DNA from: Sclerotiophoma versabilis
Taxonomy: Eukaryota > Ascomycota > Dothideomycetes > Pleosporales > Didymellaceae
DNA: 64,000 nt
Reading direction: 5' to 3'
NCBI GenBank assembly: GCA_012274445.1
Contig: JAAROD010000093.1
Coordinates: forward strand, 1,488,001 to 1,552,000
Positions 47,401 to 59,304 of the stretch are shown here, piece by piece. How positions within the stretch are numbered: position 1 is the stretch's first letter; every line of letters starts with the position of its first letter. The position numbers and the translations under genes were made by a program. The notes below the pieces were generated by a model that searched no databases, was not told the origin of the DNA, and worked only from the letters and a program-made list of their open reading frames with translations.

Positions 47401-48191
47401 TAAATATATTAGGTTTTAATAAGAGAGTATATAGGCCTAAATTAGAGCTTTATATACTTATTACCTTCTTTTTAAGACTAGTTCTAGAAAGCTTAGTATT
47501 ATAGCTTTTATAGCCTTCTAAGTTAGTTAGTATAATAGGTATTTTAGAAGCTCTTTATAGTCTCTAAGAAGTACTATATACTAAAATCTACCTTCTATAA
47601 CTTCTATAGAAAGTTAGTAGGTATTCTATTAAAAAAATACTTATAATTATATTTTTAGAAGTTATATTCTACTTAGTTATATTTTATAAACTTATATAGT
47701 AGTTAAGAGTATAGTAAGCCTACTATTAAGTCTACTAAGGCTGTTATAGTTACTTAGAAAATAGTATAGGTAGATTATAGTATATTATAGTCTCTAGTAA
47801 AGTATTTAGCCTAGGCTTCTAAAAGTATAGCTACTTTCTACTACTTAGTAGCTCTTTTATACTAGGCTTCTAACTCTTATAGTTCTTAGTTTATATTATT
47901 CTCTACTAGTATACTCTAAGCCTTTATAGGCTGTTATAACTTACTTAACTAAGTCTTAGCTTATAAAGGTAGATTTTAAGTTTTATTTACTATATTACTA
48001 GAGTTAAAATATTAGGTATTATCTAGTATAGTAGCTAAAGCCTCTATTATTCTTAGAATAAAGAATTCCTCTGCAGATATAGAGAGTAAAGCTCTTTATA
48101 GTAGTAGAGTTAACTCTTCTACTAAGAGACTAGATTTAGTACTTATTATATAGTTCTATATCTTACTTCTATAAAGTAAGAGTAAATAGAA

Positions 48192-48397
48192 TATTAGGCT
48201 CTAAGGCTAAAGGTACTAAAAGAGAAAATTATAATATAGAATAGAATTATATAGATAGCTATAGAGTTAATTAGTAGACTATAAACTATTTACTAGAAAC
48301 TAGAAAATAGGTAGAAAGAGACTATATATATAAAGAAGTTACTCTACCTAAAGAACCTTTTAGTTCTTCTAGGCTAAAGAGCCTAAGAGGCCTAATA
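48192..48397 (-). repeat. Right (5') LTR of the RIPed Gypsy element
   Basis: 206 bp, partner of 41261-41466, with identical length and the same terminal sequences TATTAGGC and CTAATA. Confidence 0.85.
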
Positions 48398-49167
48398 ATA
48401 TTTTTTATTTTATTATAGTATTCTACTAGGAAATTAGAAGAGGTAGAGTTATAAATTATTAGTTTTAGTTTTACTAATCTTCTTAAAAACTATAAGGTTA
48501 TATTTAAGTATTATTAATTCTTTCTTCTCTTATCTTCTACTATACTACCTCTTAAAGTTTATAATACTATTCTTTTCTTTTAATCTTTATATTCTTATAA
48601 ACTAACTCTATAGTTTTTAGAAGTACTATATATTATTACTCTATTAGTAACTATATTAATTATATTAGGTAACTTATAATAGTATTTTATTAATATTATA
48701 TACAGAAGAGTTTAGAGTGCTAAATATTATTATTAAAGAAGAAGTATAGAAATTACTATTATATTAGTAGGTAGAAGTATATTTTAGTTAAAGTTCTAAT
48801 TCTAAACTTTAAGTAAATTAATTAAGAGTTAAATTACTTAAAATAATAAGAAGTAGAAGTAGATAATACTAAGTCTACTACTTTATAAGCTATTCTAGCT
48901 ATATATATAAAGAAAGATTAAATTTATTAATAAAGAAAAATATTATAGTATTAGAAATAATAGTAGGTAGATAAAGCTAGGTAGTATATTAAAGATCTTA
49001 AGGTGCTTAAAGCTATTAAGAGTATTAACTAAGATATTATTTAGCTAGAGAAAGGCCTAATACCTAGGTCTCTAGCTCTTAATTAAAGTACCTTTATACT
49101 ATCTATTCTAGAAGGTAATCTAAACTTTTTCTTTTTTAATAATACTAAGATAGAAGCTATTAGTAGT
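48398..49167 (-). mobile_element. Second Gypsy relic, left part (3' end of element), split by the Copia insertion
   Basis: RIPed sequence directly left of the Copia element. Its continuation across the insertion (56557 onward) is recognisable Gypsy pol. On the plus strand, about 48960-49167 stays readable as a coiled-coil-like frame with only RIP-type stops (LEKGLIPRSLALN and SILEGNLNFFF), closing at a TAA just after the insertion when Copia is removed. This is the place where the intact element at 59.3 kb has its antisense ORF. Confidence 0.6.
49163..49167. repeat. Target-site duplication GTAGT, left copy
   Basis: GTAGT directly precedes the left Copia LTR; the same five bases follow the right LTR at 56552-56556. 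A 5-bp duplication is the size made by Copia integrases. Confidence 0.85.
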
Positions 49168-49394
49168 TATTACAGTAAAGGTTAATAATTACGTAATTAT
49201 TAATAGTAATATAGGCAGATTAGGGAGATTAGATTAATAAATAAGGATAATTAATTAGCCCTACTCTAATTAAGAACTAGCCTAGAAGTAAAACATGTAT
49301 ATAGTTGTACTGTTTTACTATAGAAGTAAAATAAGAAACTTAATTAACTCTTTTATACCTAGATTAATCTTATCTAGTTATTTTAGCTCTAATA
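49168..49394 (+). repeat. Left (5') LTR of the Copia element
   Basis: 227 bp, begins TATTACAGTAAAGG and ends GCTCTAATA; partner at 56325-56551. Confidence 0.88.
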
Positions 49395-52300
49395 GTTATA
49401 AGCCAAGTGTTATAAAGACTATATAGTAGATTTCTCTGCGTACTCTGCATAGCTAAAAAGCTAAACAGAATTAATTATATACTTTTAAATACAACCCTTC
49501 TTAATAGTTAGATAATAGAATCTAATTCCTAACTCTTAACTAGCTAGGTTCTACTTAAAAGCTAATTAGATTAGCTCTACTAGTTTGCTTAGCTTAAACT
49601 CTATATAAGAGATAAAGCAGTATAGAATTAGATTAATCTAGATAGTAAAATAGTTACAGTAATTAATAAATAAGAGCTAGAGTATTTAACTCTCCTTCTA
49701 AAGCTAGTCTCTAGGAACCTCTTAGAAAATAGTAATAAAAATAAGCTAAGTATTACTGCTAATTAAGAATAGTATATTCTTAGAATAGAGGTATATAAAT
49801 TAGTAATTAAGAATTACCCTATAGAAGTCTAAAAATATAAGGTTATAACCTTAAGGTAGATAAGATTAGCTGTAAAGCTTAGTAATATTTAAGATTAGAT
49901 TAATAAAATAGTATTAGCTAATCTTATAGCTCTAGTATTAATAAAGATACTTAATTCCTAAGAATTAACTCTGCAGGCTCTAATCTAAATTCTAAAGAAT
50001 AACCTAGTACTAACTAATAGCAATACTATATATCTAGTTAGGTAGTAATACTGTGCTTACCTTAAAAAAGCCTAATTAGGCTAGATCTTACTAGATAAGT
50101 AGTTTAATAAGTAGTAAGTACTCTATAGAAAAGCTTAGGTATTTAAGATTACTAAGATTAAAGGATAACTTACTCTTACTAACTTTCTTAACGTAATTAC
50201 TCCTAGGCTTACTCTAGAATAGTCTTACTTAATAAGGTAGTAAATAATTATAGACGCAGCTTTTAGTTATTAATTAATAGATATAAATAATCTATCTAAG
50301 GTCTTTATATTAATACTCTAAGAATAAGCTATTAGCTTAGCTAGAGGCAAAGAAAACATAGCTTTTGCAACTCTAGGTAGAAGCTCTAATTAGGATAAAA
50401 CTAAAGAAAAAATAGGATTAAACTAGAAAAGCTGTTTATATAAACCTAAAGAACTCTATACTTAAGACCTTATTAATTACTATAGACTTTAAACTGCAAT
50501 TACTAGATCTTTTCTCTCTAGATTACTAAAGATATCTCTATTAAACTTTAATAAATCTAAGATTAAGGAGAGACTTAATAACTTAGAATAGAGCAAGCTT
50601 AAGAAATAAATTAAAGAAGCTAGATAGAAGACTAGATTGTTAGAGGATATATTATCTTTAGCTAAATATCCTAGCTTAATTTTAGCAGCAGTTATTAATC
50701 TATCCTAATTTTAACTTGAATTAGGTAGCGTCTATTCTATAATAGATTATAAACATCTCTTATTAATAAGCACTATCCTTAATAGTAGAAGAGCAGTCTA
50801 CTTAGTAAATAATTAATTAGTTCTAATACTAGGGACTTTTAAACAGTCTAATCTAAGCAAAACTATTAATATAGGTACTTAATTACTGCCTATCTTAGGA
50901 TTAGGAAATTATATCCTTAAAGAAATCCTAAATAGAAAAAATAGACTAAAGACTAAAGATCTTATACTTAAGAATATTGAAGTTATTAAAGAATTCTATA
51001 TAAATATTATATCTAAAGCTTACCTTAAATAAGCAGGTATATAGTATCTTAGATTAGATAATACTCTTAGGTATAGAATAATTAAAGATAATATTATTAT
51101 AGCTAAGCTATATACTACTTATAATCTTACCTTTATTAAATATAATAAGATTACCTTTTACTCTTTCTCTAGTATATATACTATATTAAGATTATCTAAA
51201 CCTATAGAAAGATTAAACAGTAAAGACCTATAGTATTAGTAATTAGGTTACCTAGAATAGTAAGTACTATAATTATTAGTATAAGCTGCTTAGAACGTTT
51301 ATATTAATAGAATAAAGAGGATTAAGTACTAAGAGTATATAACTACCTACTCTACCTAAGTTATATTAAGGTAGCCTAGAGAGTAATTACTAAGGCTATT
51401 CAATAGAATATTATAGAATCTATTTAATATACTAACAGGAAGGCTTAATAAAGAATAAACTATAATTATTAAGAAAGACTGCTTAGAAAAGCTTTTTAAT
51501 TATAACCTATAGTCTAAGACTTTAGATAAGATTATAAGAGTTATTTAACTATTTAAGAAATAGGTTAGAAGAAAGTATTAACTAAGTATTATTAAAATCT
51601 ATTAGAAGAATAATACAGCTACTAGACTATAGAGAGGTTAATTACGCTATAAAGAATAGGTAGATTAGAAGAGGATAAAGATACTTACTTCTCCTTCTTT
51701 TACGCATAAACTAAATAGATTAGTAGAGAGAGTAGAAAAAGAGCTAATTACTAAATCTATTAAGATAAGGATAGGTACTAATCTTCTCTCTTAGCTATAG
51801 CCTAAGATTATAGATACTGCTATATATCTACACAGGATAAGTTCTATAGTAATCTATAGTTTTAGATTACCTAATAAGGTACTAGATAACTAGTTTAGAT
51901 AGTACTTTAGATAGTATAAACCAGCCTAGATTAGGTACTAAATAGCTAATCTATAACTAGACTAGAGTAGTATATATACCTATAGCTGCAGAGTATATTC
52001 TCTTAAAAGAGATTAAGTAGTAGAGTAAGATGAATATAGATATAAAGTTAATCTATAGAGATATATTAGATATCTAGTTAGCTATTAGGCCTTTAATATC
52101 TATAAAATATAGGTCCTATTTATTAATTAAGTAATAATTACTAGAAATATTAATTTTAATAAATCTCTATTCTATAAAAGGAAGAAGGACAAAGAAATAC
52201 CTAAAGATTAAGTAACTAAACTTGCTAATATTCTTTATAATAGAGAACTAGCTAATCTAGGCTAGGATATTAATATACCTAACCTTAGAAATTAAACACA

Positions 52301-55300
52301 ATCTAAGACAGATAGATTAGCTACTAAGTAATAGCTTAGGGGTAATATACCTCTATTAAATAATATAGAGACTAGCCTAGTTCTAGATTATAATATATTA
52401 GATATAGATACTGCGTAGAGTGCTTATAAGGCTAGTAATTACCTAGAAATCTATACAGACTAATCTAAAAATATTAGACTTATAACTCTAGAATAAATAC
52501 CTAAACTAACTAATCTAGAAACAGGTATACTAGGTAGAGGTAATTAAAGTTATTATATAAGAATAGATAGTTAATAGGATATAAACATACCTATAAGAGC
52601 TAGCTTATCTTATTCTAGTAATTAGATAGGATTATATAAGTTAAGGCAGAAGCACCTAACTAATCCTAATACTAGCTCTGCTAGTGCTACTTCTATTACT
52701 CTAGATATAGTAAGAGATATACTAATATAAAGGTTAAGTTAAAGAATTAGAAGTACAGCACCTAAAATAGATTAACTAATAAATATATATATACTACTCT
52801 GTAGAAGAAAGAATTATAATAATTAACTAGGAGGTAGTAGCTAAGAAAGTATTAATATATTAATTATAGATCTATAAGAAAATAATTAGATAGATAACTT
52901 TAAACACATATATCTTCTAGGAACTAACTAGTTCTAGGATAAATAATTTAGCTATAAAATACTAAACATAGTAGTTATAGCAGCTACGCTAAATAATAAA
53001 TCTAATTAATTAGATTATACTTTACGCCCTTATTAAGATAATCTTCTACTACTACTAAATATATAGAAGCAGCTCCTATAACACCCTCTAAAGACTCTGT
53101 TTATAGACTCTTTAACTAAAGAAATTAATTAGATAATTAAGAAGAGTACCTAGTTAGAGATTCTAGTATCTAAAGTAAAGAATTAACTATTACTATTAAA
53201 GTAGGTATAGACTTATAAATTTAATTAAGATAGCTACTTTATTAAGTATAAGGCTTAGATTATTATAAGAGGAGATTTATAAGAAATAAATTCTCTTTAA
53301 TCTACCTACGCTATAACTCTAGCAGCTAAATTATTTAGAGCAGTAATGTTAATTACAGCTTAATTTAATCTAGAAGTAAGATAGTATAATATTGTTAGAG
53401 CGTTCCTTAATACTATTATTATAGTAGATAATCTAGTACTCTATAAAATACTAGAAGGACTTAAGAAGAGTAGATACTATATTAGGCTTAATTAAGTACT
53501 ATATAGATTAAGAGAATTACTACTTCTTTAGTATAAAGAGTTCTTAAGGTTACTTTAATTAATTAGACTATAATTAAGTAAAGAAGAGCTCTACCTATTC
53601 TATAATAAGAGTAAGAAGATTATTATACTCTTCTATATAGATAATATTCTCTTAATCTATTCTAAAACCTATAAGATAGATACTAAGCTCTTATAGAATA
53701 AGATTATAGAAAAATATAAGATCTAAGACTAGAGACTAGTAAAATAGTTTCTAGACATTAGAGTAATCTATAATAGAGAGCTTAGAACTATTACTCTTAT
53801 ATATAACATGTATATTAATAAGATTACTAAGAAGTTTAGATTAGTAAATAGTATATTTCTACTAATACTACTTCTCTTAGAAGAACTAATTAAAAACACT
53901 AGAAAAGTAACTAAAAAGAAAATTAAAATATATTAAGAGAAGGTTAGATCTATATTATATATAGTAATTATACTATAACCTAATATTATATTTATAGTAT
54001 CTAAGCTATTATATTTTCTAACTAATCCTAGTAATAAATATTAAAAAGTAGTAGATAGAGTAATTATATACCTATACAGAATAAGATTAGAAGAAATCTA
54101 ATATAGTAATTATAATAGAGCTAAGCTAATAATCTACAGAGATGCATCTTTTATAAATAATCTAGAAACTTAATAATTATTCTATAGATACCTAGTTATA
54201 CTCTTTAGAGGTCTAATCCTATAGAAAGCTACTAGATAAAGTATAGTAACTACTTCTATAACTAAGGCAGAGCTTCTTGCTCTTAAGCATGTTACTAAGG
54301 AAATAATTGCGCTTAGGCAGTTCTTTAATAAGCTTAATCTTAAGATAAGTAACTTATAGAATATATAGTATAATAACCTTTAAATAATTAGACTAGTAGT
54401 AGAGGCTAATTAATAGATTACTACTTATCTTAGGTATGTAGATATACAAAACATATAGCTTAGGCAAGAATATACTAAGAGATTAATCTAGATTAGTTAT
54501 CTAGAAACTAATAATATACTAGCTAATAGATTAACCAAGTTACTTACTTATTAATAGTTTAAGAAGTTTAAGTAACTAATTAACCTATATAAGGTTATTA
54601 ATAAAAATAAAGTAATTAAGAAAGGTAGAGTTAATAAAGTAAATTAATCTATAAATATAATATTATATATACTAATATACTAAGCAGAATCTATATCTAT
54701 AAAGAACTAAATAATTAATATAGATAATTAGTTAAGAAAGGCTAAGAAAGTAACTAATTAATATATAGTTAATTAATTAAGTAACTTTATAAGAAGAAGA
54801 TTAATTACTACTATATAAGTAGTAATTAGGTTATAGATATTAGTATTAGATTAATAACTCTAACTAGAAGCTTAAGCCTAAGTACTAGCTTAATTATAAG
54901 TAAACCTATAGTTATAAGCTTAAGTAGCTAGATAATAGAGATAATTAGTAATCTAAGAATTATTAGGAAAGGCTTAACTATAACTAATCTAAGCAGGACT
55001 AGCTTAACTAGAAAACTAACTACTCTAATTATAAGACTAACTAGAAGACAGAGCTAGTAAAGCCTAATCTATAGTTAATCTAAGACTCTGCTTAGACAGA
55101 GCAGAAGTAGGAGATAAAGCAGCCTAATTAATCTAATCTATAGCTAAACCCTAGAGAGTACTAGTTATATTTTACTAATTATTCTTACTACTCTTAAAGT
55201 TATTAATATTAGAATTAATTATAACCTTATTCTTATTAACTAGATTAGAATTAGCCTCTTTAGACCCCTGCATATATGCCTTAAATAAGGCGTTTATAAG

Positions 55301-56324
55301 TAGAAAAATAACTTTAACCTAAAATATATTAGAAAGATTAATAGATTAAGATAGATCTTTTACTCCATTAGCCTTATTATTAATAGCAGTAATTACAGCC
55401 TAAGCTAGAGAATAAAGAGAACTATAGCTAATTAAAGAATTAGTAATTAGATAAAAAGAACTAAGACTAATAATTACTTATAGAGGCCTATAAGTATAAG
55501 TATTATACTTAATATACTAGCTACTCCTCTTATATAATTAATAGTTAATATAATTATAATAATAACTATTACTAATACTATCTATAAACTGCTTTAAGTA
55601 GTAGGTATATAGATAATTATAATAAGGACTAATCTTAATCCTGCTTATAAGTAAGTAATTAGTAGAGGTAGTAGCAGATTACTTTATAGAAGTAGCAGTC
55701 TAAAACTAGAACTTCTAGAATATTAACTTTAGATTAATCTTATTATTATCTTTATCTTCTAATCTAGAAGAAACTATTATTAGATAGTTAGAATTAGTTA
55801 AAATCCTACTAGATTAAGTAGATTAGCGTAGATTAAGAGTAGGTAATAGAGTAAGCTTAGTCTTAATCTTCTTAGAAGGAGTATAACCTTTAAGCAGGCT
55901 TAGATTACTAATTAGATGCTTAGAAGAAGTTTTTAGAAGCTTAAGAGGTATATTAATTAGGATTACACTAAAGGTATAGTAATTAAGAGCCTAATACTAA
56001 ACGTTAATAGTATACTAAAAGAGAAGGATTAGATTACTTATATTAATAATAGTAGTGTTAGGAGATTAGCTTATAGATTATTAGTAGAAGGATAATAATT
56101 ATAAGAATAAGAATTAGAAGAAGTAAAGATTAGATATATTATTATTTATTATTATATATAAGCATTTACCTACTAACTAAATTAGAGAATCTTCTCTAAA
56201 CTTTAATTATAAAGACGCAGCGTATAGAGTAATTAAAAAAACCTTTATAATAGAATTAATAGGGCGTAATAACAAACCTGCTAATATAGAAATACTAGTT
56301 AAAGACTAGAATCTCTAGAGAGTG

Positions 56325-56551
56325 TATTATAGTAAAGGTTAATAATTATATAATTATTAATAGTAATATAAGCAGATTAGAGAGATTAGATTAATAGATA
56401 AGAAAAATTAATTAGCCCTACTCTAATTAAGAACTAGCCTAGGGGTAAAATATATATATAGTTACACTCTTTTACTATAGAAGTAAAATAAGGAACTTAA
56501 TTAACTCTTTTATACTTATATTAATCTTATCTAGTTATCTTAGCTCTAATA
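56325..56551 (+). repeat. Right (3') LTR of the Copia element
   Basis: 227 bp, begins TATTATAGTAAAGG and ends GCTCTAATA; differs from the left LTR chiefly by transitions. Confidence 0.88.
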
Positions 56552-56556
56552 GTAGT
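56552..56556. repeat. Target-site duplication GTAGT, right copy
   Basis: Matches 49163-49167. Confidence 0.85.
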
Positions 56557-57180
56557 TTATAAGGTCTATTACTAGTTTCTATATATTTTCTAAGTCTAGA
56601 AAGTCTAACTACTTAACTAGGTATTAAGTACCTTTTTTAGTTTTTTAATATATTATTATTTTTTTAACTTTCTACTTATTATTACTATTAGCTTAGTAGT
56701 AGAAATTCTTCTAGATTAGAATTCTTAGGTTAGTAGGTTCTAATAGTAAAATATAGAATACTAGATATATCTTTATATTCTTAGGTAGCTTAAGTTAATA
56801 GTTAACTAGGCTAATTTACTTAGAATTAAAAAAAGTCTTACTTTAACCTTTTTTAGTTTTTTTATTACTCTTAATATTCTAAGATTCTTTTTAAGAAGAT
56901 AGGCTTTATTTCTTTTTTTAAGTTAAGATACTTTTTTTATTTCTAGTTAATATATAAAATAGCTTATTCTTAAGCTTATATAATATTTCTAAGTAATTTA
57001 TAATATACTTTTTTTAGCCTAACTACTAAAGCTAATACTAATTCTATCTAAATAGAAAAATTAAGTACTTTAGTAAAGAGATTTAGGTATCTTCTATAGT
57101 TTATAAAGAATAGTATTAATATAATCTACTATTAAGTTAGCTACTCTATTAAGTTAGCTCCCTAATATACTCTTCTATTA
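56557..57180 (-). mobile_element. Second Gypsy relic, right part (pol C-terminus), continuation of 48398-49167
   Basis: Aligns by eye, base for base with transitions, to about 60390-60960 of the intact Gypsy element: for example AACTAGGTATTAAGTACC against GACTAGGTATCGAATACC, followed by the linker and integrase C-terminal region. It therefore encodes the chromodomain end of a related pol on the minus strand. It breaks off near 57180, where pogo-type sequence begins. Confidence 0.78.
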
Positions 57181-58600
57181 CTCTACCTCTAATATCTTAA
57201 TACTACTATAACTAATTTTAATAAAAAGTTAATAGAATTAATTACCTAATATAGCTATATCTTTTATATAGGTTCTTCTATTATACTCTAGCTTACTATA
57301 TATACTATAGTAGAGAATACTCTAGCTACTACTACTAGCTATATACCTCTCTTTATACCTTACCTCTTCTACTAGTACTACTATATCTTTCTAAGCTACT
57401 ATATTCTCTACTTTCTTTTATATAAGAGTATTTCCATTCTATATATACTTTCTTTTTTAGCTTCTATACTTAGCTATAGCAGTATTAGTAGCTTAAAGTT
57501 TAATAATCTTACTAGCTAAACTAGTTCTAGTATATACTAGTATTTCTATACCTTTTTATATCTACTATACTATTATTATAAGTACTATTAGAAAGGACCT
57601 AGTATAGATTTAAATATAGTTCTTAATTAGTATAGATTAAACCTATAATTTAAGAGTATTACTAGAGGTTCTAGAGTTCTAAAGAGTAGTAGGTAGTAGT
57701 AGTAATAGTATTTAAGGCTTAATCTCTAGCTTTAATAGCACTGCTTCTAGGTCTAGAGGCACTAAACTAGTAGCTCTAAATCTAGCTTTAATATTATCTA
57801 ATAAGAAAACACCTTAGTATACTACTAGAAATACTACTAGAAATACTAGCTTATTAATATAGTTAATATAGCTATTTACTAGAGCTTCTACTTTCTTCTT
57901 ATATATATACTTTAGAGAAGAAAAGTACCTAAGATCTAGAGGTTATAGAATATAGAAGGTATACGTAGATATATAGAAGGTAATAATATTATTCTTTTTA
58001 TAGATATTCTAGAATCTAATTAAGTTATAGAACTTATAGCTATTAAGAATAAGTAGCTAGTAACTACTAACTATATACTAAGTATTATACTTAAAAAAGT
58101 ACTAAAGCTAGGTAATCTCTACTTTATTAGTAGTCTAGCTATTATTAGATATAGTAATCCTCTAGTTCTTAGAATTATTATAATACTAGGCTTAGTTATA
58201 GTTCTTTCTTTTAAAGATAAAGAAAGGTAGAATAAGCTAGCTACCTATACTAATAGTAGTAATTAGGGTAACCTACTTATAATTAATATACCTTATAGGT
58301 AAGCTGCGTATATAGATAAGCTATGCACTTTTACTAAGACTATACTAAAACCTACTCTATTATAGCCTATAATAACCTACTCTAACACTGCATAGAGTAG
58401 AACAACCTTTAATATTACTAGAGACCTTTTCTACTTTATTCTTATATATTTACGTATTATACCTAGTCTCTCTATACTGTCTATAGTGTTATTAGGAGAA
58501 CTAAGCTCTTTTAGTGCGTACTTTCTTCTTCTACTTCTTACTATTACTACATACTCTAAACTTCTTAAGAGTAGTTATCTACTAGCCCTTTTTAACTATA
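57181..58600 (-). mobile_element. RIPed pogo/Fot1-type DNA transposon relic, copy A (boundaries approximate)
   Basis: Minus-strand reading gives, from right to left, a YN-x-x-x-VGFSI piece like the YNMDETGF motif of pogo transposases (near 58345), then VTLITTISIGSQ-L-LPFFIFK (near 58180-58270), then the RLLIL-N-SYKFYNLI block (near 58030), which corresponds to the catalytic LLILDGH-SH motif with D changed to N. Many RIP stops. Terminal inverted repeats were not identified, so both ends are estimates. Confidence 0.65.
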
Positions 58601-59304
58601 AGAGTCTCTTCTACCTTAATTTACTTCCTCTTATATAATTTCTAGTATAAGGTAGCCTTATTTACTACTTAAAGCTTAGTAATCTTCTATTATACTAATA
58701 CTAGCTTATACGCAATTATTACTACTTTCTTTAAGACCTTCTTAAACGCCTTAACTATAAAGGTAGGTAAGCTATCTATATACCTCTAAATTCTTATCTT
58801 TATAAGCATTAATTATAACCTAAGTTCTAAAGTATTACTAGAGGTCTATAACTACTAGAGTATATTATTAATAAGAAGTTATAGTAATAAAGTGCGCAGC
58901 TTTATATTAAGAGTTAATATAACCTATTCTAGGTTAAATAAAACTAGTCTAGCCTCTTAGAACTCTTCTTAGATATTACTAGAAGTAAATAAAGCCTTAA
59001 AGGCTGCTATAAAGTATAGTAGAAACTTAACCTTTATAATATAGTTAATCTAGTTATAGATAAGGTTTTTAGCTTAGCACTTATATACCTTCTTTAAAGA
59101 AGTAAAACAACCTATATTAAGAGGCTATAAGAGGTATAATAAGTAAAGAGGTATATAGGTAGTAATAATCTTATTATTCTTATAGTATTACTAGAATATA
59201 AGTAAGTTATAGCTCTTATAGCTATTAATAACTAGTATATAGTAGGCACTAATAGTACGCTCCTTTATATACGCATTAAAGTACTTTAGCTAGTCTAAAC
59301 TAAG
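58600..59304 (-). mobile_element. RIPed pogo/Fot1-type relic, copy B, cut by the young Gypsy element
   Basis: A second copy of the same transposase region appears at about 59050-59240 on the minus strand: YILVINSYKSYNLLIF followed by IITTYIPLYLLYLL-PLNIGCF, matching the pogo order DGH-SH then the PPHSSHLLQPLDVGCF block. It ends at the left edge of the unmutated LTR (59305), so its upstream part was displaced beyond the Gypsy insertion or lost. The boundary with copy A is uncertain. Confidence 0.62.

Larger units (their letters stand above)
41261..48397 (-). mobile_element. RIP-inactivated Ty3/Gypsy retrotransposon with 206-bp LTRs
   Basis: Bounded by two 206-bp direct repeats (41261-41466 and 48192-48397), each starting TATTAGGC and ending CTAATA, which are RIPed forms of TG...CA LTR ends. 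Pol text is recognisable on the minus strand when compared with the intact element at 60-63 kb: the reverse-transcriptase zone lies near 45800-46200 and the RNase H zone near 45200-45450, with integrase to the left. Between the left LTR and pol (about 42100-42960) there are lysine-rich plus-strand frames with scattered RIP stops, so this element too may have carried an antisense ORF. Fully dead. A clean target duplication was not found (ATAAT on the left against ATATT on the right). Confidence 0.82.
49168..56551 (+). mobile_element. RIP-inactivated Ty1/Copia retrotransposon with 227-bp LTRs
   Basis: Flanked by 227-bp LTRs (49168-49394 and 56325-56551) and by a perfect 5-bp target duplication. 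Plus-strand frames still show Copia pol in order. An integrase C-proximal piece reads TSPSFTHKLNRLVERVEKE near 51690. The reverse transcriptase start reads as W-V-W-TYKFN...SYFIKYKA...IIIRGDL near 53190-53280, where RIP stops replace tryptophan and glutamine codons. The catalytic YVDD box near 53635 reads YIDNILLI, with the second aspartate changed to asparagine by a G-to-A change. An RNase H-like zone follows near 54250. The order integrase before RT confirms Copia. It inserted into a Gypsy copy. Confidence 0.87.
41040..59304. other. AT-rich, RIP-mutated isochore of nested transposons
   Basis: Over about 18 kb there is no intact open frame. The sequence is dominated by TA steps, with CA, TG and CG steps strongly reduced while CT, AG, CC and GG remain, the pattern left by RIP (C to T at CpA on either strand) in ascomycetes. 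Recognisable protein frames inside carry stops where CAA, CAG, CGA and TGG codons would be expected. The right border is sharp, at the first base of an unmutated LTR (59305). Confidence 0.92.

Noticed and set aside
41256..48402. Target-site duplication around the 206-bp LTR element
   Set aside because: The flanks ATAAT and ATATT are similar but not identical, and in such AT-rich DNA this is not evidence.
41040..59304. CRISPR-like or satellite array suggested by recurrent TAGGCTATTATAGCC-like text
   Set aside because: The recurrences are irregularly spaced and follow from RIP-driven loss of CA/TG steps; no fixed repeat unit or spacer pattern.
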